DNA from: Sphingomonas sp. YR710
GTDB taxonomy: Bacteria; Pseudomonadota; Alphaproteobacteria; Sphingomonadales; Sphingomonadaceae
DNA length: 64,000 nucleotides
Reading direction: 5' to 3'
Assembly (NCBI RefSeq): GCF_900101455.1
Contig: NZ_FMZJ01000014.1
Span: forward strand, 58,111-122,110
Below, piece by piece: positions 54,043 through 64,000 of the stretch (the first letter of the stretch is position 1; every line of letters begins with the position of its first letter). Under the pieces are notes generated by a model. It was not told the origin of the DNA. It saw only the letters and a program-made list of their open reading frames with translations, and ran no database searches. Made by a program: the position numbers and the translations under genes.

Positions 54043-54735
54043 TCATGTCCGAAACAGCCTCGTATATTGGGTTTCGTGCGCCATGCAGGCGAGATCGGCA
54101 TAAAGGGTCGCGCTGCCCATCTGCTCGAACGGGTCGCTGTCGGGCATCGCGGCCATGATCGCGACGGCGGCGAACACCGTGGAAGCAAGGTTCCGCATCG
54201 CGAGTTGCCCATCGGTCTGGCCGAGCGGAACCAGCCTCTGTGCCGCCGAGACGAGATTAGCGACGACCGCATGCAGATACCCCGTCAAAGCGAGTTCGAG
54301 CGGGATATCATGGCCCGCCGTCAGGCAGGCAACCGCGACTGCATAACTGAGTTCACCGTCATCAAGAGCATCGAGCATGGCGAGCGTCGCCGCCGGCGCC
54401 GTTGCGCGCGCGATCCGGCGAAAGGCGGCGCCCTGCGCGGTTCCCTCCAATGTCCGCTCGCGGCTGGTAAGGCTGGCCAGCGCGAGTTCCGCGACGGCCA
54501 GCAGCCGATACCGATCACCGGCGATCGTCGCGCGGTGGCAGTGAACGAAAATCAGCAGATCGGTCAGGATCGCGCCATTATCGATCTGGTCGGTAATCCA
54601 GTTCTCGGTCGATACCCGATCGACGACATGCCCAGCCTCAACGGCATATTCGAGCCCGCTCGAATGGGAAAAGGCGCCGATCGGATAGGATGGCGACATC
54701 CAGGAGAGCAAATCGTAGATCGCGGTTTCAGCCAT
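54043..54735 (-). CDS. ureF: Urease accessory protein UreF
   Basis: A 230-residue helical protein. The N-terminal [21 protein letters not shown] block is the UreF signature (here [16 protein letters not shown]). It bridges UreD and UreG in the urease activation complex. ATG 54735 overlaps the end of ureE by 8 bases; the longer open frame upstream lies within ureE. Confidence 0.94.
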   Translation of the reverse strand: MAETAIYDLLSWMSPSYPIGAFSHSSGLEYAVEAGHVVDRVSTENWITDQIDNGAILTDLLIFVHCHRATIAGDRYRLLAVAELALASLTSRERTLEGTAQGAAFRRIARATAPAATLAMLDALDDGELSYAVAVACLTAGHDIPLELALTGYLHAVVANLVSAAQRLVPLGQTDGQLAMRNLASTVFAAVAIMAAMPDSDPFEQMGSATLYADLACMAHETQYTRLFRT

Positions 54736-55213
54736 GATGATGCTCGTCTTCGTGATGATGGTGGTGATGGCCGGCACCAGGCAAGGCCTGATCCTCGGCA
54801 TAAGCGCCCCGTTCCGGATCGAACGGCGCCATGATCGCCTCGCAATGCCCGCCCAGCCCCGACACCATATCGGCGATTACATGATCGTGGCGGATTCGCA
54901 GCCGATCGCCGAGCAATTGCGTCGGCAGATGGCGGTTCCCGAGATGCCAGGCGATGCGGACCAGCGCCGGCAGGTCGTGCGCGCGGATTTCGATCAGCGC
55001 CTCGGCGGCCGCTTCGATCCGGACGGCATTGCCGTCATCGAGCGCGAGCACATCGCCATCACGCAGGTGCACGGGGCGCGGCATGTCGAGCAGGATACTG
55101 CCTTGATCGGTGGTGAACACCATTCGCCGCCGGTTACGCAGATCATGGTCGAGCCTCAGCACCTCGTTCGTGTCGGGCGCGCCCTCGGTTATGATGCTGA
55201 CGATCTTGCGCAT
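54728..55213 (-). CDS. ureE: Urease nickel metallochaperone UreE
   Basis: A 161-residue chaperone that hands nickel to the UreDFG complex. The two-domain UreE fold is recognisable ([29 protein letters not shown]) and the C-terminus is a His-rich tail ([14 protein letters not shown]), suited to nickel binding. ATG 55213 is preferred to the TTG at 55225; it lies 8 bases past the ureC stop. Confidence 0.94.
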   Translation of the reverse strand: MRKIVSIITEGAPDTNEVLRLDHDLRNRRRMVFTTDQGSILLDMPRPVHLRDGDVLALDDGNAVRIEAAAEALIEIRAHDLPALVRIAWHLGNRHLPTQLLGDRLRIRHDHVIADMVSGLGGHCEAIMAPFDPERGAYAEDQALPGAGHHHHHHEDEHHHG

Positions 55214-55221
55214 GGGACCAC

Positions 55222-56931
<1,710 letters not shown>

Positions 56932-56940
56932 ATTTGCTAC

Positions 56941-57080
56941 TCCCCTCCCTGCAAGGGAGGGGTTAAGGGGTGGGTGAGCGGCAATTCGGGCTCGACGCCC
57001 GGATTGTCGCTACTGGCGGAAGGTCGGAGGCTCGCTTGCGCTCGCCACCCACCCCCAGCCCCTCCCTTGCAGGGAGGGGA
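56941..57080. repeat. Dispersed inverted repeat between ureB and ureC
   Basis: TCCCCTCCCTGCAAGGGAGG (56941 on) and CCTCCCTTGCAGGGAGGGGA (57061 on) are reverse complements and flank about 100 bases; GGGTGGGTG and CACCCACCC extend the mirror inward. It splits ureAB from ureC, which are usually adjacent. Confidence 0.75.
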
Positions 57081-57094
57081 GCAGAAGCTACCCA

Positions 57095-57403
57095 TCACTT
57101 CAACGCCCCCATCACCTTGCCCTGAAAGCCGATCACTGTTCGCCCGCCCCGAAACGGCACCAGATCGACATCGCGCGTCTGCCCCGGCTCGAACCGCACC
57201 GCCGTCCCCGCGGGAATATCGAGCCTCTGGCCCCGCGCCGCATCGCGATCGAACAGCAATGCATCGTTGGTTTCGGCAAAATGATAATGGCTCCCCACCT
57301 GGATCGGCCGGTCGCCGCGGTTCGATACGGTGATCGTCGTCACCGGCAGGCCCGCGTTGAGGACATGCTCGCCGTCGGCGCAGAGGATCTCCCCCGGTAT
57401 CAT
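57095..57403 (-). CDS. ureB: Urease beta subunit
   Basis: A 102-residue structural subunit with the family pattern [28 protein letters not shown] and [12 protein letters not shown]. Length is normal for the three-subunit bacterial urease. The start overlaps the ureA stop (ATGA). Confidence 0.96.
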   Translation of the reverse strand: MIPGEILCADGEHVLNAGLPVTTITVSNRGDRPIQVGSHYHFAETNDALLFDRDAARGQRLDIPAGTAVRFEPGQTRDVDLVPFRGGRTVIGFQGKVMGALK

Positions 57404-57702
57404 CGGATCGGATGGTGGACGGTGACGAGCTTGGTCCCGTCGGGGAAGGTCGCCTCCACCTGCACGTCGTGGATCATCTCGGCTATGCCCTCCATCACCT
57501 GATCGCGGCCCACGACATGGGCGCCCGCCTCCATCAGATCGGCGACGCTGCGGCCGTCGCGCGCGCCCTCGACCACATAATCGGAGATCAATGCGATCAC
57601 TTCGGGATGGTTGAGCCTGGTACCGCGTTCGAGCCGCCGGCGCGCGACCATCGCCGCCATCGCGATCAGCAACTTGTCTTTCTCGCGCGGGGTGAGATTC
57701 AT
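57400..57702 (-). CDS. ureA: Urease gamma subunit
   Basis: A 100-residue subunit beginning [20 protein letters not shown], with [21 protein letters not shown] split motif and the [13 protein letters not shown] ending typical of UreA. ATG 57702 lies two bases past the ureD stop (57704); the longer open frame upstream is within ureD and is not used. Confidence 0.96.
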   Translation of the reverse strand: MNLTPREKDKLLIAMAAMVARRRLERGTRLNHPEVIALISDYVVEGARDGRSVADLMEAGAHVVGRDQVMEGIAEMIHDVQVEATFPDGTKLVTVHHPIR

Positions 57703-57703
57703 C

Positions 57704-58621
57704 TCAGCAACTCCACGCGCGGGGCATCGCCCGCCCGCCGCGCAACACGGAGAGCGCGCGCAGCATGTCGTGCCGAAGAATCGCCCCGTTGCGCGCCAGG
57801 AAACGCGTGACGAGCATGCCGTTCCAGCAGCTCGCCGCCGCCAGACCGATCGCGCCCACCAAGGCTTCGCGAACATCATTGAGCAGTGAAGCCGCCCGCG
57901 ACGACACATGGATGATCACCGCCATCGCCCGTGCACCGGCCCCGACCGCGCTCCGCTGCATTTGGTCGTCGATCGCCCCCTCGATCCGCAGCGCATCGGC
58001 GTAGATCAGCTTGCCGCCGCGCCAGATCCGCCAGCGATCGACCAGCGATCCCGTTCGCATCGTCTCGTCCATCGCCGTCCGGCCGAGCACCACCGCCTCG
58101 ATCCCGAGGAAGGAGGATGTATCGGCCAGCCTGACCTGCATGTCGCGCCGCAGACGCGCGCGATCGAACAGGATCGTCTCCTGCGGCATCCATTCGGCAT
58201 CGGCGTCGGCGTCGAGTGTCAGGCGGGTGTCGATCACGGCGCTTTCATGCAATGCGCGATAGACCTTCTCGGCGGCCTGGCTCGTCACGCTCGCCCGCGT
58301 GTCGCTATCCCAAGAAACCTGCTGCACGAGCCGGTCGCCCCCGGCCAGACCACCGCTGGTGTTCAGGAGTACCGCGACCGGCGCATCGAGCTTGGCCGTG
58401 CGCGGTATCCGGAATCGCAGGCAACCGCTCTGATAGCCTGTAGAGACGGCTGTTCGACCTTCCGACATTCGGAATCCCAGCCGGATTTCACCGCGACTGC
58501 GAACGGCCGCCAATCCCTCGTTTTCGTAGGCTTCACGCGATCCGGCGAAACCGCTGTTGCGCTCTGCAAAGTCGAAATGGCCTGCCTGTTTCACTGCCGT
58601 CCCAATCGTCAACTCCGCCAT
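57704..58621 (-). CDS. ureD: Urease accessory protein UreD
   Basis: A 305-residue accessory protein (UreH/UreD) that helps insert nickel into apo-urease. The family landmarks [33 protein letters not shown] and [10 protein letters not shown] are present. ATG 58621 gives a normal length; an upstream ATG at 58678 would add 19 residues and run into the inverted repeat. First gene of the urease operon, divergent from urtA. Confidence 0.94.
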   Translation of the reverse strand: MAELTIGTAVKQAGHFDFAERNSGFAGSREAYENEGLAAVRSRGEIRLGFRMSEGRTAVSTGYQSGCLRFRIPRTAKLDAPVAVLLNTSGGLAGGDRLVQQVSWDSDTRASVTSQAAEKVYRALHESAVIDTRLTLDADADAEWMPQETILFDRARLRRDMQVRLADTSSFLGIEAVVLGRTAMDETMRTGSLVDRWRIWRGGKLIYADALRIEGAIDDQMQRSAVGAGARAMAVIIHVSSRAASLLNDVREALVGAIGLAAASCWNGMLVTRFLARNGAILRHDMLRALSVLRGGRAMPRAWSC

Positions 58622-58676
58622 AAGCTCATATTTTCCACCGACGTTCAATGCGGTCTCGGCCACAACCGCATGGGGC

Positions 58677-58741
58677 ATTTGACGTATTTACCGTGCCCGC
58701 CCTCGCCTGCCGCAGCCTCCACACACAGCCCTACGTCAAAT
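58677..58741. promoter_or_regulatory. Inverted repeat in the ureD-urtA divergent region
   Basis: ATTTGACGTA (58677-58686) and TACGTCAAAT (58732-58741) are perfect 10-base inverted copies, centres 55 bases apart (about five helical turns). They lie between the divergent urease and urea-transporter operons, 103 bases before the urtA start. A LuxR-type dimer site is plausible since the linked regulator (48546) has that domain; this is inference. Confidence 0.55.
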
Positions 58742-58844
58742 GACGCATGGCTGTGATTTGTGCGGCGCAGCACCTTCCGGACAGCGCAAGGGGTGTCCGG
58801 GCCACGCTCCGGACAGGGCGCCACGATCTTCACCGGAGGGCATG

Positions 58845-60077
58845 ATGACGAAGCGGGTTTACAGGAAACAGTTCATGGTCGCGCTGCTGTGCGGCGTCGC
58901 GATGCTCAGCGCCTGCAAGAAGGCGCCGGAGGACGGCAATGCTGCGGCCCCGGCCGGCGATAGCGTCAAGGTGGGCGTACTTCATTCGCTCAGCGGCACG
59001 ATGGCGATCTCCGAAGTCACCGTGAAGAACAGCACGCAGATGGCGATCGACGAGATCAATGCCGCCGGCGGCGTAATGGGCAAGAAGATCGAGGCGGTGA
59101 CCGAAGATGGCGCATCCGATCCGGCGACCTTCGCGCAGAAGGCGGGCAAGCTGATCGACAGCGACGGCGTCGTCACCGTGTTCGGCGGCTGGACCTCGTC
59201 GAGCCGCAAGGCGATGCTGCCGGTGTTCGAGAACAAGAAGAACCTGCTCTGGTATCCGGTGCAGTTCGAAGGCAATGAATGCTCGCCGAACATCATGTAT
59301 TCGGGTGCGCAACCGAACCAGCAGATCCTGCCCGCTTATGACTGGGGCAAGGAAAAGGGCTTCAAGAAGTTCTTCCTGGTGGGTTCCGATTATGTGTTCC
59401 CGCGTACCGCGAACCTGATCCTCAAGAAGCATATCGAGGCAGACAAGCTGACGATGAGCGGCGAGGAATATCAGCCGATGGGCGGCACCGATTTCTCCGG
59501 CGTGATCGCCAAGATCAAGGCGGCCAAGCCTGACGTGATCTATTCGACGCTGAACGGCGACAGCAACGTCGCTTTCTTCAAGCAGATGGCCGCGGCCGGC
59601 ATGAAGTCCGACGTCCTGCCGGTCATGTCCTTCTCGATCGGCGAGCAGGAAGCGCAGGCGATGGGCCCGTCGCTGATCGAAGGCAGCTATGCCGGCTGGA
59701 ATTATTTTCAGACGGTCGACAATCCCGAGAACACCAAATTCGTCGCTGCCTACAAGGCGAAGTTCGGTGCCGACGCCGTTGCCACCGATCCGATGGTCCA
59801 CGGCTATCTCGACGTCTATATCTGGAAGGCTGCGGTCGAGAAGGCCAAGAGCTTCGATCCGGCCAAGGTCCGTGCGGCGGCGGTCACGCTCGACGCGATC
59901 CCGACCCCGCTTGGCGTCGTCAAGTTCGCGGCCAATAACAGCCTCGTCCAGACCGGCTATATTGGCCAGGCCGATCCGAAGGGCCAGTTCAAGATCCTGT
60001 GGACCTCGAAGGGCATGATCGACCCGCAGCCTTATGACGCGCTGGCCTTCCCCGGGAAGACATGCACGATTTCGTAA
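58845..60077 (+). CDS. urtA: Urea ABC transporter substrate-binding protein
   Basis: A 410-residue lipoprotein: signal peptide with lipobox LSAC (Cys near residue 20), then the UrtA-type Leu/Ile/Val-binding fold (VKVGVLHSLSGTMAISE, LLWYPVQFEGNECSPN, GSDYVFPRTAN, GDSNVAFFKQ). The YPVQFEGxE motif is diagnostic of urea-binding UrtA. Usual order urtABCDE follows. GGAGGG just upstream favours the second ATG (58845) over 58842. Confidence 0.95.
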   Translation: MTKRVYRKQFMVALLCGVAMLSACKKAPEDGNAAAPAGDSVKVGVLHSLSGTMAISEVTVKNSTQMAIDEINAAGGVMGKKIEAVTEDGASDPATFAQKAGKLIDSDGVVTVFGGWTSSSRKAMLPVFENKKNLLWYPVQFEGNECSPNIMYSGAQPNQQILPAYDWGKEKGFKKFFLVGSDYVFPRTANLILKKHIEADKLTMSGEEYQPMGGTDFSGVIAKIKAAKPDVIYSTLNGDSNVAFFKQMAAAGMKSDVLPVMSFSIGEQEAQAMGPSLIEGSYAGWNYFQTVDNPENTKFVAAYKAKFGADAVATDPMVHGYLDVYIWKAAVEKAKSFDPAKVRAAAVTLDAIPTPLGVVKFAANNSLVQTGYIGQADPKGQFKILWTSKGMIDPQPYDALAFPGKTCTIS

Positions 60078-60094
60078 AAGTTGACCGCCCCTCT

Positions 60095-60190
60095 TCGTCA
60101 TCCCCGCGAAGGCGGGGACCCATAATCTTCGAACCGCAGGAGGTTCGAGCTTCAGAGCATATGGGTTCCCGCTTTCGCGGGAATGACGGG
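60095..60190. repeat. Dispersed hairpin repeat between urtA and urtB
   Basis: Outer arms CGTCATCCCCGCGAAGGCGG and CCGCTTTCGCGGGAATGACG are near-complementary mirrors; an inner pair TTCGAACC/GGTTCGA is present too. It is a complete copy of the element seen degenerate at 26858. Being in an operon, it probably modulates urtA versus urtB expression. Confidence 0.8.
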
Positions 60191-60241
60191 TGGGAGGAGC
60201 GTCGGAAAGTAGCGTACCGCGTTCGTTCCCCTCGAACCCTC

Positions 60242-60261
60242 ATTCCGGCTTCGGCCGGAAT
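60242..60261 (+). terminator. UUCG-tetraloop hairpin between urtA and urtB
   Basis: ATTCCGGC-TTCG-GCCGGAAT: an 8-bp perfect stem closed by a TTCG loop, very stable in RNA. No T tract follows, so it is more likely an RNA-stability or attenuation element than a full terminator. Confidence 0.55.
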
Positions 60262-60305
60262 GATCGGATCGGGGAGAAGGGTCATAGCAAATCAAGGCCG
60301 AACCC

Positions 60306-61199
60306 ATGGATTTCACGTTCCTGATCGGACAGGTCTTCAACGGTTTCAGCGTTGCCTCGATCTATATCCTGGCGGCGATGGGGCTGGCGCTCAGCTTCGG
60401 GCTGATGCGGGTCATCAATATGGCGCATGGCGAGATATTGATGGTGGGCAGTTACCTTGCCTATCTCACGATCCTGTTCGTCCCCGGCCCGCTCGGCATC
60501 ATCGCGGCGATGGTGGTCGCGTTCATCGGCGCCGGCCTGCTCGGCGCCATCCTTGAAGTGACGCTCGTCAGCAAGCTGACCTCGCGGCCGCTCGATACGT
60601 TGCTCGCCACCTGGGGCGTCAGCCTGATCCTGCAACAGGGCGCGCGCGACCTGTTCGGCGCGACCGGCGTTTCGGTGACCGCGCCACCCTGGCTTGACGG
60701 GGCGTTCACGCTGGGCACGATCCAGCTCCCGATGGCGCGACTGTTCATCATGCTGGTCGCCATAATGGTGCTCGGCGGCCTCGCCTTGTTCCTGCGGTTG
60801 ACGCGGGTCGGCCTGCTCGTCCGCGCAGTCAATCAGGATCGCGCGACGGCGTCGGCGATGGGCGTCAACGTTCGTCAGGTCGATTGCTTCATCTTCGCAT
60901 TAGGCGCCGGTGTTGCGGGCGTCGGCGGTGTTGTGCTCGCGATGCTCGGGCCGGTCACGCCCAATGTCGGGCAAAGCTATATCGTCACCGCGTTCCTCGT
61001 GGTGGTGCTCGGCGGGCTTGGTTCGATGATCGGCACCACGATCGCCGCGGTGATGATCGGGCTGTTCATGGCGCTCTCGCAAATCTTCGTCGACGTCAGT
61101 TTCGCGCAGGTGCTCACCCTGCTGTTCGTCGTCCTTTTCCTCCAGTTCCGGCCGCAGGGCGTGATCGCGATCCGGTCGCGCGCGCTCGACGCCGAATAG
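60306..61199 (+). CDS. urtB: Urea ABC transporter permease UrtB
   Basis: A 297-residue LivH-type permease with about eight helices (SIYILAAMGLALSFGLMRVINMAHGE is split across the first two). It matches the C-terminal permease part of UrtB; the long periplasmic N-terminal domain of some UrtBs is absent. The start MDFTFLIGQVFNG is conserved. It forms the channel with UrtC. Confidence 0.93.
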   Translation: MDFTFLIGQVFNGFSVASIYILAAMGLALSFGLMRVINMAHGEILMVGSYLAYLTILFVPGPLGIIAAMVVAFIGAGLLGAILEVTLVSKLTSRPLDTLLATWGVSLILQQGARDLFGATGVSVTAPPWLDGAFTLGTIQLPMARLFIMLVAIMVLGGLALFLRLTRVGLLVRAVNQDRATASAMGVNVRQVDCFIFALGAGVAGVGGVVLAMLGPVTPNVGQSYIVTAFLVVVLGGLGSMIGTTIAAVMIGLFMALSQIFVDVSFAQVLTLLFVVLFLQFRPQGVIAIRSRALDAE

Positions 61200-61203
61200 G
61201 GGC

Positions 61204-62286
61204 ATGACCATGACCAAGCCGTCCCTCAAAACCATCATCGGCATAGTCGCCATCCTGCTTGCGATCGCAGCGCCCTGGCTGGTCTCGGGCTATAATCTCA
61301 ACCTGCTCGGCCGCTTCCTTGCATTGTCGCTCACCGCCATGGGGCTCGTGCTGTTGTGGGGAGAAGGCGGCGTGCTCAGTCTCGGACAGGGGGTGTTCTT
61401 CGGGCTCGGCGGCTATGCGCTGGCGATGCACCTGAAGATGAATGGCCTCGGTGCCGATGAACTGCCCGACTTCATGATGTGGAGCGGCGTGAGCAAACTC
61501 CCCTGGTGGTGGGCGGTCTTCCGCAGCCCGATCGCGTCGATCCTCGGCGTGTTGCTGGTCCCGGCAGCCATCGCCGCAGCTTTCTCCTGGCTGATGTTCC
61601 GCCGGCGGATTGGTGGTGTCTATTTCGCGCTGATTACCCAGTCGTTGGCGCTCGCCTTTGCCACGCTGCTGATCAGCCAGCAGGGCACGACCGGGGGCTT
61701 CAACGGCCTGACCGATTATCACATGCTGCTGGGTTTCAACATCAACGACGATCCGGTGAAGCTCGCGCTCTATTGGCTGACACTCGCTTTCGTGATCGGC
61801 GCCTTTTTCGGGCTGCGCTGGCTGCTCGCCTCGCGGTTCGGCAAGCTGTTGCGCGCCGCGCGCGACGGATCGAACCGGATGCGCTTTCTGGGCTATGATC
61901 CGGCACCCTATAAGGTCGTCGCCTTTACGATCGCGGCGATGCTGACCGGCGTATCGGGGGCAATGTTCACTTTGCACGCCGGCGTGGTCTCGCCGGCGCT
62001 CGTCGGGGTCGTGCCGTCGATCGAGATGGTGATCTGGGTGGCGATCGGCGGGCGTACCTATCTGATCGGCGGCATCATCGGTGCCCTGCTCGTCAACTTC
62101 GCCAAGGACAAGATCTCGACGGCCCTTCCGGCCCTGTGGCTCTACGCGCTGGGCGCCCTGTTCATCATCGCGGTCACCGTGCTGCCCAAGGGCATTGCCG
62201 GTGAATTCGAGGGCGAGAGCCGTTTCAGGCCGAGCAAATTGGGTGACATGTTCGCGCGCTGGCGCGAAGGAAAGGCTGCGTCATGA
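61204..62286 (+). CDS. urtC: Urea ABC transporter permease UrtC
   Basis: A 360-residue LivM-type permease, about 10 helices, with GEGGVLSLGQGVFFGLGGY and the EAA-like loop (RAARDGSNRMRFLGYDPAPYK split). It partners UrtB. The start follows urtB by 4 bases; the end overlaps urtD (ATGA). Confidence 0.94.
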   Translation: MTMTKPSLKTIIGIVAILLAIAAPWLVSGYNLNLLGRFLALSLTAMGLVLLWGEGGVLSLGQGVFFGLGGYALAMHLKMNGLGADELPDFMMWSGVSKLPWWWAVFRSPIASILGVLLVPAAIAAAFSWLMFRRRIGGVYFALITQSLALAFATLLISQQGTTGGFNGLTDYHMLLGFNINDDPVKLALYWLTLAFVIGAFFGLRWLLASRFGKLLRAARDGSNRMRFLGYDPAPYKVVAFTIAAMLTGVSGAMFTLHAGVVSPALVGVVPSIEMVIWVAIGGRTYLIGGIIGALLVNFAKDKISTALPALWLYALGALFIIAVTVLPKGIAGEFEGESRFRPSKLGDMFARWREGKAAS

Positions 62287-63029
62287 GCGATGCACCGATG
62301 CTCCAGCTGGAGCATATCACGGTCGATTTCGACGGCTTCAAGGCGATCAACGATCTCAGCCTGACGATCGCGGCGGGGAGCATGACGGTGGTGATCGGTC
62401 CCAACGGCGCCGGAAAATCCACGATGTGCGATACGATCATCGGCCGGGTCCGCCCCACCGCTGGCCGTGTCCTGTTCCACGGCGAGCCGATTCAGCGCGA
62501 GGCCGAACACAGGATCGTCGGCAAGGGCATCTGCCGCAAGTTTCAGACGCCGGGCGTGCTGGTCGGCCTGTCGGTGATCGACAACCTCGCGATCGCGGCG
62601 ATGCAGGACCGGCGCTGGTGGAAGAGCTTCACGAAAGCCGGCGAAGCCGAAGCACACGCAAAGGCCGAGGAGGTGCTGGCGAAGGTCGGCCTTACCGAAC
62701 GGCGCGATGCGCTGGCCGGCAACCTTTCGCATGGCGAGAAACAGTGGCTCGAAATCGGCATGGTCGTCGCGACCGACGCCGAACTGCTGCTGCTCGACGA
62801 GCCGACCGCCGGCATGGGCGCGATCGAAAGCACCCAGACGGCCGACATCATCAAGACGCTGGTCGGGAAGCATGCCGTGCTCGTGATCGATCATGATATC
62901 GATTTCGTATCGCAGCTCAACGGTCATGTCGTCGTCCTCCATCAGGGCGCGCTTCTCCGCGAAGGCACGCTCGAGGCGATCCGTCAGGATGAGGAAGTCG
63001 CCGCCATCTATCTCGGGAGGGCTAAATGA
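62283..63029 (+). CDS. urtD: Urea ABC transporter ATPase UrtD
   Basis: A 248-residue ATPase: Walker A GPNGAGKST, signature LSHGEKQWLEIG (the UrtD form), Walker B LLLLDEPTAGMG and H-loop IDHD. It drives urea uptake together with UrtE. Coupled to urtC and urtE by ATGA overlaps. Confidence 0.95.
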   Translation: MSDAPMLQLEHITVDFDGFKAINDLSLTIAAGSMTVVIGPNGAGKSTMCDTIIGRVRPTAGRVLFHGEPIQREAEHRIVGKGICRKFQTPGVLVGLSVIDNLAIAAMQDRRWWKSFTKAGEAEAHAKAEEVLAKVGLTERRDALAGNLSHGEKQWLEIGMVVATDAELLLLDEPTAGMGAIESTQTADIIKTLVGKHAVLVIDHDIDFVSQLNGHVVVLHQGALLREGTLEAIRQDEEVAAIYLGRAK

Positions 63030-63742
63030 CCGACCTCATCAACCTGCGCAGTGTCAGCGCGGCCTATGGCAAGGGCCAGGTCCTGTGGGACGTCGCGCTC
63101 GACATGAAGGCCGGTGAAGCCGCGACCGTGCTGGGCCGCAACGGCGTCGGCAAGACCACGCTGATGAAGACGATCATGGGCCAGCTTCCCGTCAGTGGCG
63201 GCTATGTCTATATCAACGGCGACGATGTGACCGCGATGAGCGCGCATCAGCGATCGCGCGCCGGCATCGGCTTCGTGCCGCAGGGCCGCCACGTCTTCCC
63301 GCATCTCACTGTCACCGAAAATCTCGAAGTCGGGCTGTCGGCGCTGTCGCGCAAAGGCTTCAAGGGGCCGAAGAAGGTTCCCGACATGGTGTTCGATCTC
63401 TTCCCCAAACTGACCCAGATCGCCAACCGCAAAGCGGGCGTGTTGTCAGGGGGCGAGCAGCAGCAGCTGGCGATCGGGCGGGCCCTGGCAGGCCAGCCGT
63501 CGCTGCTGCTGCTCGATGAACCGACCGAAGGCATTCAGCCGAACATCGTCCAGCAGATCGAGGATGCATTGCTCCGCGTACGGACCGAGCTGAACGTCGC
63601 GATCCTGATCGTCGAGCAGAATCTCGATTTCGCCTGGAGCTTCGCCGATCGCTATTTCGTGATGCAACGCGGGCGGATCGTGAAGGACGGCAAGACCGCG
63701 GAGGACAGCGCCGCAGATGTCGCGCATCTGGTGCACGTGTGA
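63026..63742 (+). CDS. urtE: Urea ABC transporter ATPase UrtE
   Basis: A 238-residue ATPase: Walker A GRNGVGKTTLMKTI, signature LSGGEQQQLAIGRAL, Walker B LLLLDEPTEGIQP, typical of UrtE/LivF. Last gene of the urt operon. Confidence 0.95.
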   Translation: MTDLINLRSVSAAYGKGQVLWDVALDMKAGEAATVLGRNGVGKTTLMKTIMGQLPVSGGYVYINGDDVTAMSAHQRSRAGIGFVPQGRHVFPHLTVTENLEVGLSALSRKGFKGPKKVPDMVFDLFPKLTQIANRKAGVLSGGEQQQLAIGRALAGQPSLLLLDEPTEGIQPNIVQQIEDALLRVRTELNVAILIVEQNLDFAWSFADRYFVMQRGRIVKDGKTAEDSAADVAHLVHV

Positions 63743-63789
63743 GGCACCGCCATTGCGATTGACAAATAAGCGAGCCGCTTTGGTTCAGC

Positions 63790-63859
63790 CATAATGTCGA
63801 CGAAGGCCGGTATCCAGCTCCTACGATGGGGCTGGATACCGGCCTTCGTCGACATTATG
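63790..63859. repeat. Perfect 29-bp inverted repeat after urtE
   Basis: 63790-63818 and 63831-63859 are exact reverse complements over 29 bases (ends CATAATGTCGACG and CGTCGACATTATG), with a 12-base loop. It lies between convergent genes. It may act as a bidirectional terminator, or be a small dispersed element of the family common in these genomes. Confidence 0.8.
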
Positions 63860-63891
63860 AACAGGGTTATGGTGCGCCTGTTGAGAAACCG

Positions 63892-63915
63892 GGGGCGGCC
63901 CCTCGGGACCGCCCC
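63892..63915. terminator. GC-rich hairpin downstream of the last gene
   Basis: GGGGCGG (63892-63898) and CCGCCCC (63909-63915) form a 7-bp stem, placed just past the stop of the minus-strand gene at 63931. There is no clear T tract on either strand, so terminator function is only probable. Confidence 0.4.
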
Positions 63916-63930
63916 GGCGATCCCCTCCTC

Positions 63931-64000
63931 CTAGAAGCCGAAACCCATGCCCACGCCGAACACGACCTGATCGCGTTTGCTGGCGCCGCTGTTGAGGATC
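63931..64000 (-). CDS. C-terminus of a beta-barrel outer-membrane protein (truncated by window edge)
   Basis: The minus strand reads an open frame from the window end to TAG (63931-63933). Its 22 visible residues end QVVFGVGMGFGF, alternating residues with a terminal Phe, the usual sorting signal of outer-membrane barrels. The family cannot be named from so little; porin-like genes near urt clusters are a reasonable expectation. Confidence 0.55.
   Translation of the reverse strand, partial: ILNSGASKRDQVVFGVGMGFGF

Noticed and set aside
58747..58763. Possible sigma-54 promoter before urtA
   Set aside because: A GG and a GC pair are present but 11 bases lie between them instead of 10, and flanking consensus is poor.

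Overview
The window is GC-rich chromosomal DNA from an alphaproteobacterium, most likely a Sphingomonas-like member of the Sphingomonadales. The main reasons are the housekeeping block (MltB-type transglycosylase, RlpA, D,D-carboxypeptidase, tmk, holB, metG, tatD, MBL hydrolase), the FixL/FixJ-type two-component genes, and intergenic hairpin repeats of the kind scattered through sphingomonad genomes. The taxonomic call is inference from gene content, not from a marker alignment.

Layout. Bases 1-5173: the 3' part of a Csu-type (spore-coat-U) chaperone-usher fimbria operon (subunit, chaperone, usher, tip protein) and a small convergent SCPU-like gene. 5174-11755: a FixL-like membrane kinase, a FixJ-like regulator and an opposing MASE1/PAS kinase; TACGTA boxes precede all three. 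11756-13589: AT-rich DNA, a doubtful small ORF, and a GalE-type epimerase. 13940-26782: a Pel exopolysaccharide operon of unusual build. 26981-30132: a type I secretion ABC transporter and its membrane fusion protein. 30133-31458: a transposase remnant, a cluster of GTGCCCC repeats and tRNA-Ser(UGA). 31577-39933: cell-wall and housekeeping genes. 40068-43579: an MFS transporter, amidohydrolase and CoA-transferase. 43965-48324: an S9 peptidase and a CHASE4-GGDEF-EAL protein. 48546-58621: a two-component pair whose kinase carries an NCS1 transporter-like sensor, then hupE and ureGFECBAD. 58845-63742: the divergent urea ABC transporter urtABCDE. The window ends in the C-terminus of an outer-membrane protein.

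How the genes work together. The most striking system is the Pel locus. PelA, normally one periplasmic protein with hydrolase and deacetylase domains, appears here as two genes: a small exported hydrolase (19063-19947) and a 1225-residue protein (13940-17617) in which a deacetylase-like domain is fused to a carbohydrate-binding-like N-terminus, two cadherin-like repeats, RTX calcium repeats and a type I secretion C-terminus. A type I exporter lies at the other end of the locus. PelB is split into a TPR gene and a barrel gene, PelC is not seen, and PelD ends after its GAF domain without the c-di-GMP-binding GGDEF-like domain. This suggests a Pel-type polymer deacetylated outside the cell and controlled differently from Pseudomonas. 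The second system is a self-contained urea module: uptake (Urt), hydrolysis (urease with accessories), nickel entry (HupE/UreJ), and a kinase/regulator pair translationally coupled to it. A perfect 10-bp inverted repeat in the ureD-urtA divergent promoter region is a candidate operator.
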